Below are positions 53,717 to 63,556 of a stretch of 64,000 nt of DNA, piece by piece (the stretch's first letter is position 1; every line of letters begins with the position of its first letter). The position numbers and the translations under genes are program-made. The stretch spans positions 434,001 through 498,000 of the forward strand of contig JAHREI010000002.1 of NCBI GenBank assembly GCA_021733665.1. The letters run 5' to 3'. This stretch comes from Bacillus subtilis. Its GTDB lineage: Bacteria; Pseudomonadota; Alphaproteobacteria; Rhizobiales; Rhizobiaceae. Below the pieces are notes generated by a model. It ran no database searches, had not been told where the DNA came from, and was given only the letters and a program-made list of their open reading frames with translations.

Positions 53717-54202
53717 TTATTTAAGCTGGTCTTTTACTTTATCCAGCGCAGCCACTGCACAGGCTTCATCCAGATGACCACCCGGTGCGCCACCTACGCC
53801 GATTGCACCAATGGTTTCGTCACCGATCTTTACCGGCACACCGCCACCCAGCACGAGGAAGCCCGGAATATTGGCCAGTTCAGCAGCAGTTGGATTTTTC
53901 TGAATATTTTCTGCCATGACACCGGTTGGTGTGCGGGAAGATGCAGAAGTGTAAGCCTTTGCAGTTGCAGCGGCTGGCGTATGGACGCCGGCATTGTCAG
54001 CGCGCAGCAATGTGCGCAATACGCCAGCGCGATCAACAACGGCAACGGAAACATTGTACCCCTTTGCAGAGCAGGCAGCGATTGTTTCATTGGCAATATT
54101 TACCGCAAGGTTCAGCGGCATGTTTTTTTCCTGCAAAACCTGCGCAGATGCAGCAGAGGTCAGTACAAGTGCCGCAGCTCCGGCAAACAAAATGCGTTTC
54201 AT
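53717..54202 (-). CDS. Exported GlcG/HbpS-family heme-binding protein
   Basis: This 161-aa protein of the HbpS/GlcG (DUF336) family has a signal peptide (to about residue 21, ASA-QV). The body has LAVNIANETIAACSAKGYNVSVAVVD near 32-57, a variable middle, then GGGVPVKIGDETIGAIGVGGAPGGHLDEACA near 122-152, the family hallmark. In Streptomyces, HbpS is an exported heme-binding sensor that controls the SenS/SenR two-component system. Here the gene lies 106 bp behind a two-component operon on the same strand. Start 54202 follows CAGGAGACGATC. Confidence 0.88.
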   Translation of the reverse strand: MKRILFAGAAALVLTSAASAQVLQEKNMPLNLAVNIANETIAACSAKGYNVSVAVVDRAGVLRTLLRADNAGVHTPAAATAKAYTSASSRTPTGVMAENIQKNPTAAELANIPGFLVLGGGVPVKIGDETIGAIGVGGAPGGHLDEACAVAALDKVKDQLK

Positions 54203-54308
54203 GATCGTCTCCTGATTGTTGATGAAAGCAACCGGCTTTCTGATCATTAATCTAGTGAAACTCACAAATATCCGGAATCCGCGATAGTCCTGAACTTTAT
54301 AGGTAGTA

Positions 54309-54914
54309 TTACGGATGCGCCGTATCATTGCCTGATAATTGCAGCCGTACAAAATCGGCAACCGAGCTGGTTTCCAGTTTTTCAGCTATATTTGCTCGAT
54401 GTGCATCGATTGTGCGGACAGATATAGTGAGCGCTGCGGCAATTTCCTTGCTGCCGAAGCCTTTGCATATCAGATCAAAAATCTCCTGCTCACGATCGGT
54501 CAGTTTCGCCAGCAGCTTTTGCGCTTCAGCCTTTTCCAGAGTTTTATCCAGTTTTGCGGAGGCTAAAGCCAGCGCATCCAGCAATACTTGTTCATCGACC
54601 GGCTTGGACAGAAAGTCCAGAATACCAGCCTTAAAAGCACGGCGGCAGGCATTGATATCACCATGGCCTGTAATCATGATGGCAGGCCAGTCAATGCCGC
54701 GCTCAAGCAATTTTTGTTGCAATTGCAACCCGCTGAGCATCGGCATACGTAAATCCAGTATCAGACAGCCGGGCTTTTGCGGATCAACATGTGCCAGAAA
54801 AGTTGCCGGATCACGGAAATTCTCAACAGACATGCCATAGGTCTGTAAAAGCAAGGACAGCGCATCCCTCACCGCTTCATCATCATCAATCAGATAGATA
54901 TTGAGATTTTTCAT
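54309..54914 (-). CDS. FixJ/LuxR-type response regulator
   Basis: The 201-aa two-domain regulator has a receiver domain at about residues 4-118 with acidic IDDDE and phospho-acceptor D54 in LILDLRMP, T82 in MITGHGD and K104 in LSKPVD. A LuxR-type helix-turn-helix follows at about 138-195 (LTDREQEIFDLICKGFGSKEIA, then SVRTIDAHRANI). It starts 2 bp after the histidine kinase stop (TGATTATG) and must be its partner. Target genes are unknown; the downstream HbpS-like gene is the first candidate. Confidence 0.94.
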   Translation of the reverse strand: MKNLNIYLIDDDEAVRDALSLLLQTYGMSVENFRDPATFLAHVDPQKPGCLILDLRMPMLSGLQLQQKLLERGIDWPAIMITGHGDINACRRAFKAGILDFLSKPVDEQVLLDALALASAKLDKTLEKAEAQKLLAKLTDREQEIFDLICKGFGSKEIAAALTISVRTIDAHRANIAEKLETSSVADFVRLQLSGNDTAHP

Positions 54915-54916
54915 AA

Positions 54917-56488
54917 TCAGACCTTTATTGATGATGCGTCTGCTACAGGCAGCGTAATCGTGAACTCAGCACCGCCATCAGGCCGGTTTGCCGCAACGAT
55001 TTCCCCGTCAATCCGCTCAATCAATGTTGCACAAAGCGCAAGCCCCAGCCCCATACCGCCATTGCGCGTTGTGAAAAACGGCTCAAACAAGCGTGGCAAC
55101 ACATCATCGGCAATGCCACTGCCATTATCGGACACAGTGATCACAAGCTGTCCTTGCCCGCTGCGGGCAGCAACAGAAATCTGCTTGTCCGTTTTCTCCG
55201 TTTGAACAAGACTATCAGTGGCATTGCGGATGAGATTGTAAAGAACCTGCTCCATCTCCACCGCATCGCCCATTATTACAGGCGTGTTTTTCTCTGTTTG
55301 AATAAGCAAGGTTATGTTGCGCTGTGTGAGGTCGGTACGCAGCAACTCGCTTACATCGCGAATGCTCTGACTAATATCCATCTGTTTACGCTGCGGCTCA
55401 TGATTGCTCATATAGTTACGCATACGCTTTAAAATTTCACCGGCACGTGATGCCTCGCGCACATTGGCTGTCAAAGCTTGTTTCAGCAGATCAGGTCGCT
55501 CGCCGGAAGCCTCAAGGCGCAGTGCTGCCTGACTTTGACTGAGCAAGGCGGTGAGCGGTTGTGTCAGCTCATGGGCAATCCCCGACGCAAGCTCCCCCAT
55601 GGAATTCACCCTCGCCGCATGGGCAAGGCGTGTTTCATGTTCCAGTAATTGTGCTTTTTGCTCAGCCTTTTTGGCAGCACGCATAGACTGCCATAGTGAA
55701 TAGGATATGAGCAGCACCAAAAGCGAGAAAGCTGCCAGTACACCTACGCGAAACGGATCAATAACTTCAGACAGCGCTATCGGACGGCTTAATGTCAGAA
55801 TGATCGGTTGGTTCTCGCTGTCAATCTGCTGAGAAAAAACTGGCGGTTGAAAGAAGGATGATGAGGCCGGCGAGCCCGAATGTTGCTGCAGAATAGTCTT
55901 GCCATCAATAGAAAGGCTAAGATCTGCCCAGTCAGGACGCTCGTCCGGTTCAATCATCAGAGCCGGATTAATAGCCATAATAATAGCATAGCCGGGGTTG
56001 GAATTGTCTGATTTCTTTCCGAGATAATAGCGATCAGAAACTTTATCAGAGATATAAGTGCGTACCTCACCCGGTTTCTGTCCGGCGATTGACGCGGCAA
56101 AATCTTCAGCAAGAGTGTCATGCTCGCTCTCATCAACCATCAGAAGCGGTTGTGCACTCACTGTTGCGCCTTCACGGGTCAAAAGCATCACATCAATAAT
56201 ACTGATGCGCGGATAAAATCGGATAATATTGCGTGATACCTGACGCAGCGCATCGACAGGCGGGGGATTGGCTGAGAGGATCAGAGCATTCAGACTGGTC
56301 AGATGCGCATCGTGCTGTGCTGCGCGCTGCGAAAGCACGCGATGCAATGCCATACCCGTCTGTTTCACTTCATCACGCGCCTGATTAATGCTCTCACGGG
56401 CTGAATAAGCCACAAACAACAACACAATCAGCAACCAGATGGATGCAATAATCAGATAGGTTTGCCAAGATCGCTTTTTATCCGTCAA
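54917..56488 (-). CDS. Sensor histidine kinase (DctB/DctS-like)
   Basis: The 523-aa kinase has two transmembrane helices (about residues 11-28 and 249-266) enclosing a periplasmic sensor of about 220 residues. It then has a coiled segment, a dimerisation domain with H306 in ELASGIAHELTQPL, and an ATPase domain with NLIRNATDSL (N box), VSDNGSGIADD (G1), FFTTRNGGMGLGLAL (F and G2). The kinase core resembles DctB/FixL types. The signal is not readable; dicarboxylates or, from the context, heme are candidates. The response regulator gene follows by 2 bp. Confidence 0.92.
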   Translation of the reverse strand: MTDKKRSWQTYLIIASIWLLIVLLFVAYSARESINQARDEVKQTGMALHRVLSQRAAQHDAHLTSLNALILSANPPPVDALRQVSRNIIRFYPRISIIDVMLLTREGATVSAQPLLMVDESEHDTLAEDFAASIAGQKPGEVRTYISDKVSDRYYLGKKSDNSNPGYAIIMAINPALMIEPDERPDWADLSLSIDGKTILQQHSGSPASSSFFQPPVFSQQIDSENQPIILTLSRPIALSEVIDPFRVGVLAAFSLLVLLISYSLWQSMRAAKKAEQKAQLLEHETRLAHAARVNSMGELASGIAHELTQPLTALLSQSQAALRLEASGERPDLLKQALTANVREASRAGEILKRMRNYMSNHEPQRKQMDISQSIRDVSELLRTDLTQRNITLLIQTEKNTPVIMGDAVEMEQVLYNLIRNATDSLVQTEKTDKQISVAARSGQGQLVITVSDNGSGIADDVLPRLFEPFFTTRNGGMGLGLALCATLIERIDGEIVAANRPDGGAEFTITLPVADASSIKV

Positions 56489-56651
56489 ACTGCACTCCTG
56501 ACTTGAAACGCTCTCAATGAACTAACTAATCGCTGGCATAATATTTCTGCAGACGCAATGCTACTGTTATAAAACACCATTTTCTCTTAATGTAATGCTT
56601 GTGTTTCCGGCGTCTTCTGCTGCATAAAATAAAGCCAATTCGGAGAGTAAA

Positions 56652-57146
56652 ATGATAAATTTACAACCGGTTAGCAGAAAAGACGCTCCGGAGCTGATTG
56701 CAGGAAATATTGCCAGCCGCGACCATCATCATCCGTGGATGCGCAACTTCACTGATCAGGTCGGGTTTGAAGAATGGTTCTGTAATTTGACTAGCAGTGC
56801 ATCACTGGCGTTAATCGCACGTGATCCGGAGAGCGGCAGTATTATTGGTGTTTTCACCTTCAGCCAGATTTTTATGAAGGCTTTCCGCAGTGCCTATCTC
56901 GGTTATTACAGCATGGTGGAACTGGCGGGGCGTGGGTTGATGACTGAGGCTCTGAAGCAAACTGTTGCTTATGGTTTTGAAGAAATCGGGCTGCATCGCA
57001 TTGAGGCCAATATCCAGCCGGATAATCAGCGTTCAATTGCACTTGTTCAGCGCGCGGGTTTCCACAAAGAGGGTTTTTCCCCGCGCTATCTGTTTATTAA
57101 CGGCGACTGGCGCGACCATGAACGCTGGGCGATCATCAGTAATTGA
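56652..57146 (+). CDS. GNAT family N-acetyltransferase (RimJ/RimL-like)
   Basis: This 164-aa GNAT protein has YYSMVELAGRGLMTEALKQTV near residues 77-97 for acetyl-CoA and RIEANIQPDNQRSIALVQRAGFHKEG near 117-142, the signature of the RimJ/RimL group. It probably acetylates an N-terminal alanine/serine or a small molecule. CGGAGAGTAAA precedes the ATG. It stands alone, divergent from the histidine kinase gene and convergent to a GFA gene. Confidence 0.88.
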   Translation: MINLQPVSRKDAPELIAGNIASRDHHHPWMRNFTDQVGFEEWFCNLTSSASLALIARDPESGSIIGVFTFSQIFMKAFRSAYLGYYSMVELAGRGLMTEALKQTVAYGFEEIGLHRIEANIQPDNQRSIALVQRAGFHKEGFSPRYLFINGDWRDHERWAIISN

Positions 57147-57152
57147 TTGGAA

Positions 57153-57584
57153 TTACTCGCAGCGGATATATTTCAATATCCCGACATAAGGCGGTCGGTT
57201 TGCCGATTTATCGTCTGCCGGATGATTAACGCCGTCATTAACAATCACTTCGTCAAAATCAAACGGGCTGACACCTTCGAGACAAGCGGCATTAATGCCA
57301 TATTGCTGAGGGTTGGAGCGGCGCTGATGATGCGTATAAATCCCGCAAACAGAGCAGAAATAGTGTTTCGCAGCCTTAGTGTTAAACTGGTAGAGTGTCA
57401 GAGCCTCCTCACCGCTGGTAATTTCTAAACCACCAACCTGAGCAGAAACCGCAACGGCTCCACGCATCCGGCAATAGGAACAGGTGCAATGGCGCGCTGT
57501 ATTGAGCCCGTCAGACAGTTTCACCCGAAACTGCACTGTTCCGCAATGACAGGCACCATTTACCGTTTCATCGCTCTGATTCAT
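57153..57584 (-). CDS. GFA/CENP-V family zinc protein
   Basis: The 143-aa protein has zinc-binding cysteines in GACHCGTVQFRV near residues 10-21, CTCSYCRMRGAVAV near 32-45 and YFCSVCGIYTHH near 76-87. The fold is that of glutathione-dependent formaldehyde-activating proteins; the physiological reaction is unknown. It differs considerably from the 42652 protein, so it is not a recent duplicate. Start 57584 follows ACAGGAGAACAGAGTT; upstream in-frame codons lack a ribosome binding site. Confidence 0.87.
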   Translation of the reverse strand: MNQSDETVNGACHCGTVQFRVKLSDGLNTARHCTCSYCRMRGAVAVSAQVGGLEITSGEEALTLYQFNTKAAKHYFCSVCGIYTHHQRRSNPQQYGINAACLEGVSPFDFDEVIVNDGVNHPADDKSANRPPYVGILKYIRCE

Positions 57585-57839
57585 AACTCTGTTCTCCTGT
57601 TCATGATGCGCAAAAGCTACTGCAAAAAGCCTCCGTGATCCATAGCTTGAGTGCTGAGCAGACAAACTGAAACCTCACTTTTATAATAGAAAAAATCTCT
57701 GTTTGAGCTATCACTACCGTGCTCTATTTGCTTGCAATTTCAATGAAACAGCTCTGCTCTCGCTGTTGCTAAAAGCGATATTCTTCCGTACGAATACCAT
57801 AACAAAACGACTTCAGCAGATTGATGGAATGGGAGAGAT

Positions 57840-58709
57840 ATGGCTAAAGTTGCATTTATTGGCCTCGGCGTAATGGGCTATCCGATGGCGGGACACCTCA
57901 AAATCCGTGGTGAACATGAGGTTACAGTTTATAACCGCACAATTGCCAAAGCACAGGCTTGGGCGCAGGAGTTTAAAGGCAGTTTTGCGGCAACGCCTGC
58001 TGAAGCTGCTCAGGGGCAAGACTTTGTTTTCTGTTGTGTCGGTAATGATGACGATCTGCGTGAGGTAACGCTTGGCGAGAATGGCGCGTTCCACACCATG
58101 AACAAAGGTGCGGTCTTCATTGATAATACAACAGCATCCGCTGAAGTGGCTCGTGAACTCGATAAAGAAGCCCGTAAGCGCGGTTTCCATTTTATTGATG
58201 CGCCGGTTTCCGGTGGTCAGGCCGGTGCTGTAAATGGCGTTCTCACTGTAATGTGTGGTGCCGATGAAGCTGTTTTTGACAAAGCTAAACCGGTCATTTC
58301 AACCTATGCCCGTTCAGTGGGGCTGATGGGCGCTGTCGGCAATGGCCAGCTTGCCAAGATGATGAACCAGATTTGTATTGCCGGTATTGTGCAGGGACTG
58401 GCAGAAGCCATTCATTTCGGCAAATGCGCCGGTCTTGATATTCAGACAGTTATTGATGTGCTTTCCAAAGGCGCTGCTGGTTCATGGCAGATGGAAAACC
58501 GCACACCTACAATGATCAAAGGTGAATATGAGTTCGGTTTTGCGGCAGACTGGATGCGTAAAGACCTTAAAATCTGCCTTGAAGAAGCCAATCGCAATGG
58601 TGCGACACTGGCTCTGACAGCTTTGGTGGATCAATATTATAAAGATGTGCAGAAACTCGGTGGCGGCCGCTGGGATACATCGTCCCTGCTAGCACGTCTG
58701 GAAAAATAA
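57840..58709 (+). CDS. 3-hydroxyisobutyrate dehydrogenase family reductase (GarR/GlxR type)
   Basis: The 289-aa NAD(P)-dependent beta-hydroxyacid dehydrogenase has the Rossmann motif FIGLGVMGYPMAGHL at residues 5-19, the substrate loop DAPVSGGQAGAVNG near 120-133, the catalytic lysine in AKMMNQICIAG near 170, and WMRKDLKICLEEA near 239-251. Tartronate semialdehyde reductase or 3-hydroxyisobutyrate dehydrogenase are the main options. A glycerate kinase elsewhere in the window (23388) would take the product of the former. GGGAGAT precedes the ATG. It stands alone. Confidence 0.87.
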   Translation: MAKVAFIGLGVMGYPMAGHLKIRGEHEVTVYNRTIAKAQAWAQEFKGSFAATPAEAAQGQDFVFCCVGNDDDLREVTLGENGAFHTMNKGAVFIDNTTASAEVARELDKEARKRGFHFIDAPVSGGQAGAVNGVLTVMCGADEAVFDKAKPVISTYARSVGLMGAVGNGQLAKMMNQICIAGIVQGLAEAIHFGKCAGLDIQTVIDVLSKGAAGSWQMENRTPTMIKGEYEFGFAADWMRKDLKICLEEANRNGATLALTALVDQYYKDVQKLGGGRWDTSSLLARLEK

Positions 58710-58729
58710 GCTGCTTCAATATTCATATA

Positions 58730-58766
58730 AAAAGGCGCTGTGATCACCACAATCACAGCGCCTTTT
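58730..58766. terminator. Bidirectional terminator before the FadL gene end
   Basis: AAAAGGCGCTGTGAT and ATCACAGCGCCTTTT form a perfect 15-bp stem with a 7-nt loop, with A and T runs on both sides. It separates the convergent reductase and outer-membrane genes. Confidence 0.92.
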
Positions 58767-58784
58767 CTTTATCTGATAACGAGA

Positions 58785-60038
58785 TCAGAAACGGTATTTT
58801 GCCGAAAGGGTCATACCACCAACAACGTCTGTGCCAAAGTCAGCTTTAGAACCGAATTGGCTTCCGCCATTCTTGGCTGCAAGTGTATTGTCCAAAGTAC
58901 CGGAAGTGAGGATACCAACAGCACCGGCAAGACGGAATTCAAGGTGTTCAGTTGCCTTATAATTTGCACCCAGCCCCAGCAACCAGACATCTGTTTGTGA
59001 GGTCAGGCCTGTGGTTGTACCACGATCCCAGGTAAGCGTTGCAGCACCGGACCACTTGTCATTAAACTTGTGCCCGACACCACCCATGAGTGTCCAGCCA
59101 TCTTTGTAATAGAGGTCCAGGGAGGTAACTTCAGAACCAACAGGAATTCGGCCTAAGAATGGCTGAGAGCCATCATTTAGAAAGCTCACAGCGGTGATGC
59201 TTTTCCAATCTGTCCATTTGATCGAAGCCAGAGCTAACCAATCCGGCGCAATACCTGTCTGGAATTTGAACTCAACCGATTGCGGTGTGGCAACACTACC
59301 GATAACTGGTGTCGTAAAGCTGAGTGGCGCACCAGCTACATCAATATCGACATTGCCTTCAAGTTTATAATTCACTTTGGATTGATAAACGAGGCTGGCG
59401 CGTAAAGCGATTTCAGGAATTTCATAAGCAGCACCTAAGCGCCAGCCAAATGCTGAATCGTCAACATCAAGGCGGCTATTGCCATATGCCAAACCCGTAG
59501 GAAGCGGTAATGGCGATATTTTAGTCTGCTCACCCTTCAACTGCTGATAGCTCACACCACCGAGAATGCGGAAAAAGCTTTTGTCACCTGCGGCAAAACG
59601 ATAGGAACAGTTTAAACCATAATCATTGGACGAGATTTTTTGTTTAATAGCGCCAAACATACGGGCATTATTAATACCGGAATCCGTATCAATCCCCCAT
59701 GGTTGACGATACTGAGCAGCACAAGCGAGGTCATCAGTGAGCTGAAATTTTGCTGAAATCTTTGGTACCCAATAGGATTTACCTTCATCTACTTCAGTAT
59801 CAAAAGGTTTACCAAAATTCTGATCTGGAACCGGATTTAAAGGAAACGGATTACCACGAATATTCTTTAGTTTACGCTGCGGTGTAACGAATGTTGCGCC
59901 GGTTTCGACCACGTTGCCGTCATCAAACAGAATATCGAAATCCTGCGAACTGCGCTCCAAACCGCCGGCATGTGCACTCAATATCCCTCCCGATAATGCC
60001 AGCGTTACAGCAGAAACTTTAAATGCAGTTTTAAGCAT
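58785..60038 (-). CDS. OmpP1/FadL/TodX-family outer membrane protein
   Basis: The 417-aa beta-barrel has a signal peptide (to about residue 24, SAHA-GG). The GGLERSSQDFDILFDDGN opening resembles the plug region of FadL relatives. Alternating strands such as GAAYEIPEIALRASLVYQS and WTLMGGVGHKFNDKWSGAATLTW follow, and the protein ends in YRF, the outer-membrane insertion signal. FadL proteins bring long-chain fatty acids or hydrophobic compounds across the outer membrane. Start 60038 follows GAGGGACACT; a TTG four codons earlier would overlap that site. Confidence 0.9.
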   Translation of the reverse strand: MLKTAFKVSAVTLALSGGILSAHAGGLERSSQDFDILFDDGNVVETGATFVTPQRKLKNIRGNPFPLNPVPDQNFGKPFDTEVDEGKSYWVPKISAKFQLTDDLACAAQYRQPWGIDTDSGINNARMFGAIKQKISSNDYGLNCSYRFAAGDKSFFRILGGVSYQQLKGEQTKISPLPLPTGLAYGNSRLDVDDSAFGWRLGAAYEIPEIALRASLVYQSKVNYKLEGNVDIDVAGAPLSFTTPVIGSVATPQSVEFKFQTGIAPDWLALASIKWTDWKSITAVSFLNDGSQPFLGRIPVGSEVTSLDLYYKDGWTLMGGVGHKFNDKWSGAATLTWDRGTTTGLTSQTDVWLLGLGANYKATEHLEFRLAGAVGILTSGTLDNTLAAKNGGSQFGSKADFGTDVVGGMTLSAKYRF

Positions 60039-60050
60039 AGTGTCCCTCAA

Positions 60051-60544
60051 TTTTTATACTTAATTTTGACGTGAGCGTAACATGCCGAATAGGTTCTGCA
60101 AGGCCAAGAAACAGCTAGCGAACTGACGGTTCGTTTTCACTTTCCCCAAAAAGCGAAAATTGGACTGCTTTGCGAAGATTTTTTATGATTTATCGCGCAA
60201 AACACCCGTTAAAATGCCAATTTTTGCCGATTTCTCTTTCCAAAACGCGCCCTGTGTTAAAAATATCACGCAAAAAAGACAAACGCGTATTATTGTCCTG
60301 AAATCATAATATTCGACCCCAAACACAGATATCGAGCTTTGCAGCAACCTGATTTTATCATGTTCCCCATCAGCGTAATTACAGATAATCAAGTCTGAAA
60401 GCTACAGTATTTTTAAATTAATATAAAAAATTCATATAGTTATAGAGTTTAAAAGTATTATACAGAATCAATGAGATTACAGGTTTCGCGGTTTCATGCG
60501 GATTGCAGCCAAAATCTGACCCGAATTCGTTTCAAATACAGGAT
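60051..60544. other. Gene-free AT-rich interval between FadL and valS genes
   Basis: About 490 bp, AT-rich especially at 60400-60470. It holds the FadL promoter on the minus strand. Short ORFs (the longest 69 codons) lack ribosome binding sites and likeness to known proteins. Confidence 0.45.
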
Positions 60545-60585
60545 AAAAAAACTCCGCCCTCAAACCTGTCTGGTTCAAGGGCGGA
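60545..60585 (-). terminator. valS terminator
   Basis: On the minus strand TCCGCCCTTGAACC pairs with GGTTTGAGGGCGGA, giving a 12-bp paired stem with mismatches in the middle, followed by a run of seven T. It lies 31 bp after the valS stop. Confidence 0.88.
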
Positions 60586-60615
60586 ATAATCATTCAGCGA
60601 AGTGATAGAACTTGC

Positions 60616-63348
60616 TTATTCAGCATCTTTCAGACGCTGCTGAGCGACAGCAATCTTGCCCTGAGCTTCCTGCAACTCAGCGAAACGGGCACGATCAGCT
60701 TCCACCACTTCCGGCTTGGCATTGGCAACAAACTTCTCGTTTGAGAGTTTCTTGTCGATCTTTTCCATTTCAGCAACCAGCTTGCCGTTTTCTTTCTCAA
60801 GGCGCGCCATTTCCGCACCAAGATCAATCAGACTGCCAAGAGGCATGCAATAGGTTGCCTCGCCTACAACCAGCTGTGCAGAGCCTTTTGGCGCAGCATC
60901 AGACAGGCTGATATCAGCAACACGTGACAGACGTTTGATCGCTGCATCATGATGTGCAAGACGCTCTTTGGTCAGATCATTGGCTTCCAGAACCGCAAGC
61001 GGTGCCTGAGCGGACGGCGGCACATTCATTTCGGAACGCACCGAACGGATGCCGCTTACCAGCTCAATCAGCCAGTTGATATCGTCAGCTGCGGATACAT
61101 CTTCAAAGCTCAACTCCGGCCATGGTGCATGGGCAAGCAAAGTATCACGGCTCTGGCCTTCACCGGCTGTCAGGCTCCACAGTTCTTCTGTCATGAAAGG
61201 CATGAACGGATGCAACAGCTTGTAGATTTCATCCAGACAATAAGCTGCACAAGCCTGTGCTTCACGCTTTGCATCTTCGTCATCGCCCATGAAAATCGGC
61301 TTGAGAAGTTCCAGATACCAGTCACAGAACTGGTTCCAGACAAAGCGATAGGCTGAACCTGCCGCATCATTGTAGCGGTATGTCGTAATACCTTCGGTAA
61401 TCGCCTTGGTTGCGCGTGTCAGCTCGGTCAGGATCCAGCGATTGACAGCCAGTTTTGCATCTTCCGGTTTGAAGTCCGGCTGACGGCTCACGCCGTTCAT
61501 CTGCGCAAAACGTGTTGCATTCCAAAGTTTAGTACCGAAGTTGCGGTAACCGGCAATACGTGCCGGATCAAGCTTCACGTCGCGACCCTGTGCGGCCATG
61601 ATAGCCAGCGAGAAACGCAGCGCATCGGCACCATATTCATCAATCAGATCAAGCGGATTGATAACATTACCTTTAGACTTCGACATTTTCGCGCCGTTCT
61701 TGTCACGCACCAGAGCATGAACATAAACGGTGTGGAACGGCTCTTCTTTCATGAAGTGCAGACCCATCATCATCATACGGGCAACCCAGAAGAAGATGAT
61801 GTCGAAACCGGTTACCAGAACGTCAGTCTGGTAATAGGTGTCGAGTTCCGGAGTTTTATCCGGCCAGCCAAGGGTCGAGAACGGCCACAGAGCAGACGAG
61901 AACCATGTGTCCAGAACGTCGCAATCGCGGGTCAGTTCGGTTGGCGCGCCATAATGCTTCTCAGCAGCAGCAACAGCTTCAGCTTCCGACTTCTCAACGA
62001 AAATCGTACCATCCGGACCGTACCATGCAGGGATTTGATGCCCCCACCAAAGCTGGCGGGAAATACACCAAGGCTGAATGTTTTCCATCCAGTCATAATA
62101 GGTTTTTTCCCATGTTTTAGGCACGATCGCTGTGCGGCCTTCGCGAACACTGGCAATCGCAGGCTTGGCCATTTCCGCAGCATTTACGTACCACTGGTCG
62201 GTCAGCAACGGCTCAATCGGCACGCCACCGCGGTCGCCATGCGGAACCATATGTGTGTGATCTTCGATCTTTTCGAGATAGCCGCCCTCATCCATCATCT
62301 CAACGATGGCTTTACGTGCCTTGAAGCGGTCTTCATCATGGAAGCGCTCAACCAAAGCATCAAGCTCAGCAGATGCGGTCAGACCTTCCGCAAAATCTTC
62401 ATTGTCTTTCAGAAGAATTTTAGCTTCCGGAGACATGATATTGATTTTACGAAGATTATTACGCTTGCCAACTTCAAAGTCATTGAAGTCATGAGCAGGC
62501 GTAATCTTTACCGCACCGGAACCGGATTCCGGATCAGCATAGTCATCACCAACAATCGGCAGTGCACGACCGACAAGCGGCAGAATGGCATTTTTGCCAA
62601 TACGTGCCTGATAGCGCGGGTCTTCCGGATTAACCGCAATACCGCTATCGCCCAGCATGGTTTCAGGGCGTGTTGTGGCAACAACGATATAAGTATCCGG
62701 ATTTTCGGCATCAAAAGCCACGCCTTCAAGCGGGTAGCGGAAGTGCCAGAGATTGCCTTTGATTTCACGCTGCTCAACTTCCAGATCGGAAATAGCGGTC
62801 AGCAATTTTGGATCCCAGTTTACCAGACGCTTGTCCTTGTAAATCAGGCCTTCTTTGTAGAGCGTTACGAAAACTTCAAGAACAGCTTTCGAAAGGCCTT
62901 CATCCATAGTGAAGCGCTCGCGCGACCAGTCACAGGACGCACCAAGACGGCGCAGCTGATTGAAAATCAGACCGCCGGATTCTTCTTTCCACTGCCAGAT
63001 ACGCTCAACAAATTTCTCACGCCCCATCGCATGACGGTTCGGCTCCTGCCGTTCCATCAGCTGGCGTTCAACAACCATCTGCGTTGCAATACCGGCATGG
63101 TCCATACCTGGCTGCCACAGCACATTCTTGCCGCGCATGCGCTCAAAGCGCACCATGATATCCTGAATCGTATTGTTGAGCGCATGGCCCATATGCAGAG
63201 AACCGGTGACATTCGGCGGCGGGATCACCACCGCAAACGGATCCGCACCAGGCTTGGAACCGGCACCGGCTTTAAAAGCCTCGGCCTTTTCCCAAAGTTC
63301 AGCAATTTTTGGCTCTGTGGCCGCGGAATCGTAGGTTTTCTCTAACAT
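60616..63348 (-). CDS. valS: Valine--tRNA ligase
   Basis: ValS charges tRNA(Val) with valine. The 910-aa class I synthetase has the HIGH-type motif PPPNVTGSLHMGHALN near residue 43, an editing domain (about 200-340), KMSKSKGNVINPLD near 555 and a C-terminal coiled-coil arm (about 845-910, rich in Lys/Glu) typical of ValRS. Length is normal for the alphaproteobacterial form. AGAGACAGAG lies before the ATG. The neighbour upstream on the strand is popZ, an order also seen in Brucella and relatives. Confidence 0.98.
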   Translation of the reverse strand: MLEKTYDSAATEPKIAELWEKAEAFKAGAGSKPGADPFAVVIPPPNVTGSLHMGHALNNTIQDIMVRFERMRGKNVLWQPGMDHAGIATQMVVERQLMERQEPNRHAMGREKFVERIWQWKEESGGLIFNQLRRLGASCDWSRERFTMDEGLSKAVLEVFVTLYKEGLIYKDKRLVNWDPKLLTAISDLEVEQREIKGNLWHFRYPLEGVAFDAENPDTYIVVATTRPETMLGDSGIAVNPEDPRYQARIGKNAILPLVGRALPIVGDDYADPESGSGAVKITPAHDFNDFEVGKRNNLRKINIMSPEAKILLKDNEDFAEGLTASAELDALVERFHDEDRFKARKAIVEMMDEGGYLEKIEDHTHMVPHGDRGGVPIEPLLTDQWYVNAAEMAKPAIASVREGRTAIVPKTWEKTYYDWMENIQPWCISRQLWWGHQIPAWYGPDGTIFVEKSEAEAVAAAEKHYGAPTELTRDCDVLDTWFSSALWPFSTLGWPDKTPELDTYYQTDVLVTGFDIIFFWVARMMMMGLHFMKEEPFHTVYVHALVRDKNGAKMSKSKGNVINPLDLIDEYGADALRFSLAIMAAQGRDVKLDPARIAGYRNFGTKLWNATRFAQMNGVSRQPDFKPEDAKLAVNRWILTELTRATKAITEGITTYRYNDAAGSAYRFVWNQFCDWYLELLKPIFMGDDEDAKREAQACAAYCLDEIYKLLHPFMPFMTEELWSLTAGEGQSRDTLLAHAPWPELSFEDVSAADDINWLIELVSGIRSVRSEMNVPPSAQAPLAVLEANDLTKERLAHHDAAIKRLSRVADISLSDAAPKGSAQLVVGEATYCMPLGSLIDLGAEMARLEKENGKLVAEMEKIDKKLSNEKFVANAKPEVVEADRARFAELQEAQGKIAVAQQRLKDAE

Positions 63349-63556
63349 AAAAACTCTGTCTCTTTATATGAAGGCAGGCAGTGTAAAACATATGTTACGC
63401 GCCGCCTCAGGCAGGCATAATCATATATTCATAACGAACAAGACTCTTTGTGCGTTTCAAAGCAAGTTTAAAACAAAGAATCAAGACAGACTGCATGCCT
63501 CACATTGCAAATCACGATATTTCTATAATCTATATAGGGTGACTGGTGCCATAAAA

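Noticed and set aside
60183-60392. 69-codon minus-strand frame between FadL and valS genes
   Set aside because: No ribosome binding site; hydrophobic stretch without clear topology; AT-rich chance frame more likely.
61717-63345. 542-codon open frame on the plus strand opposite valS
   Set aside because: It is antisense to a fully conserved synthetase, has no ribosome binding site and no family resemblance; the open frame results from codon bias of valS.
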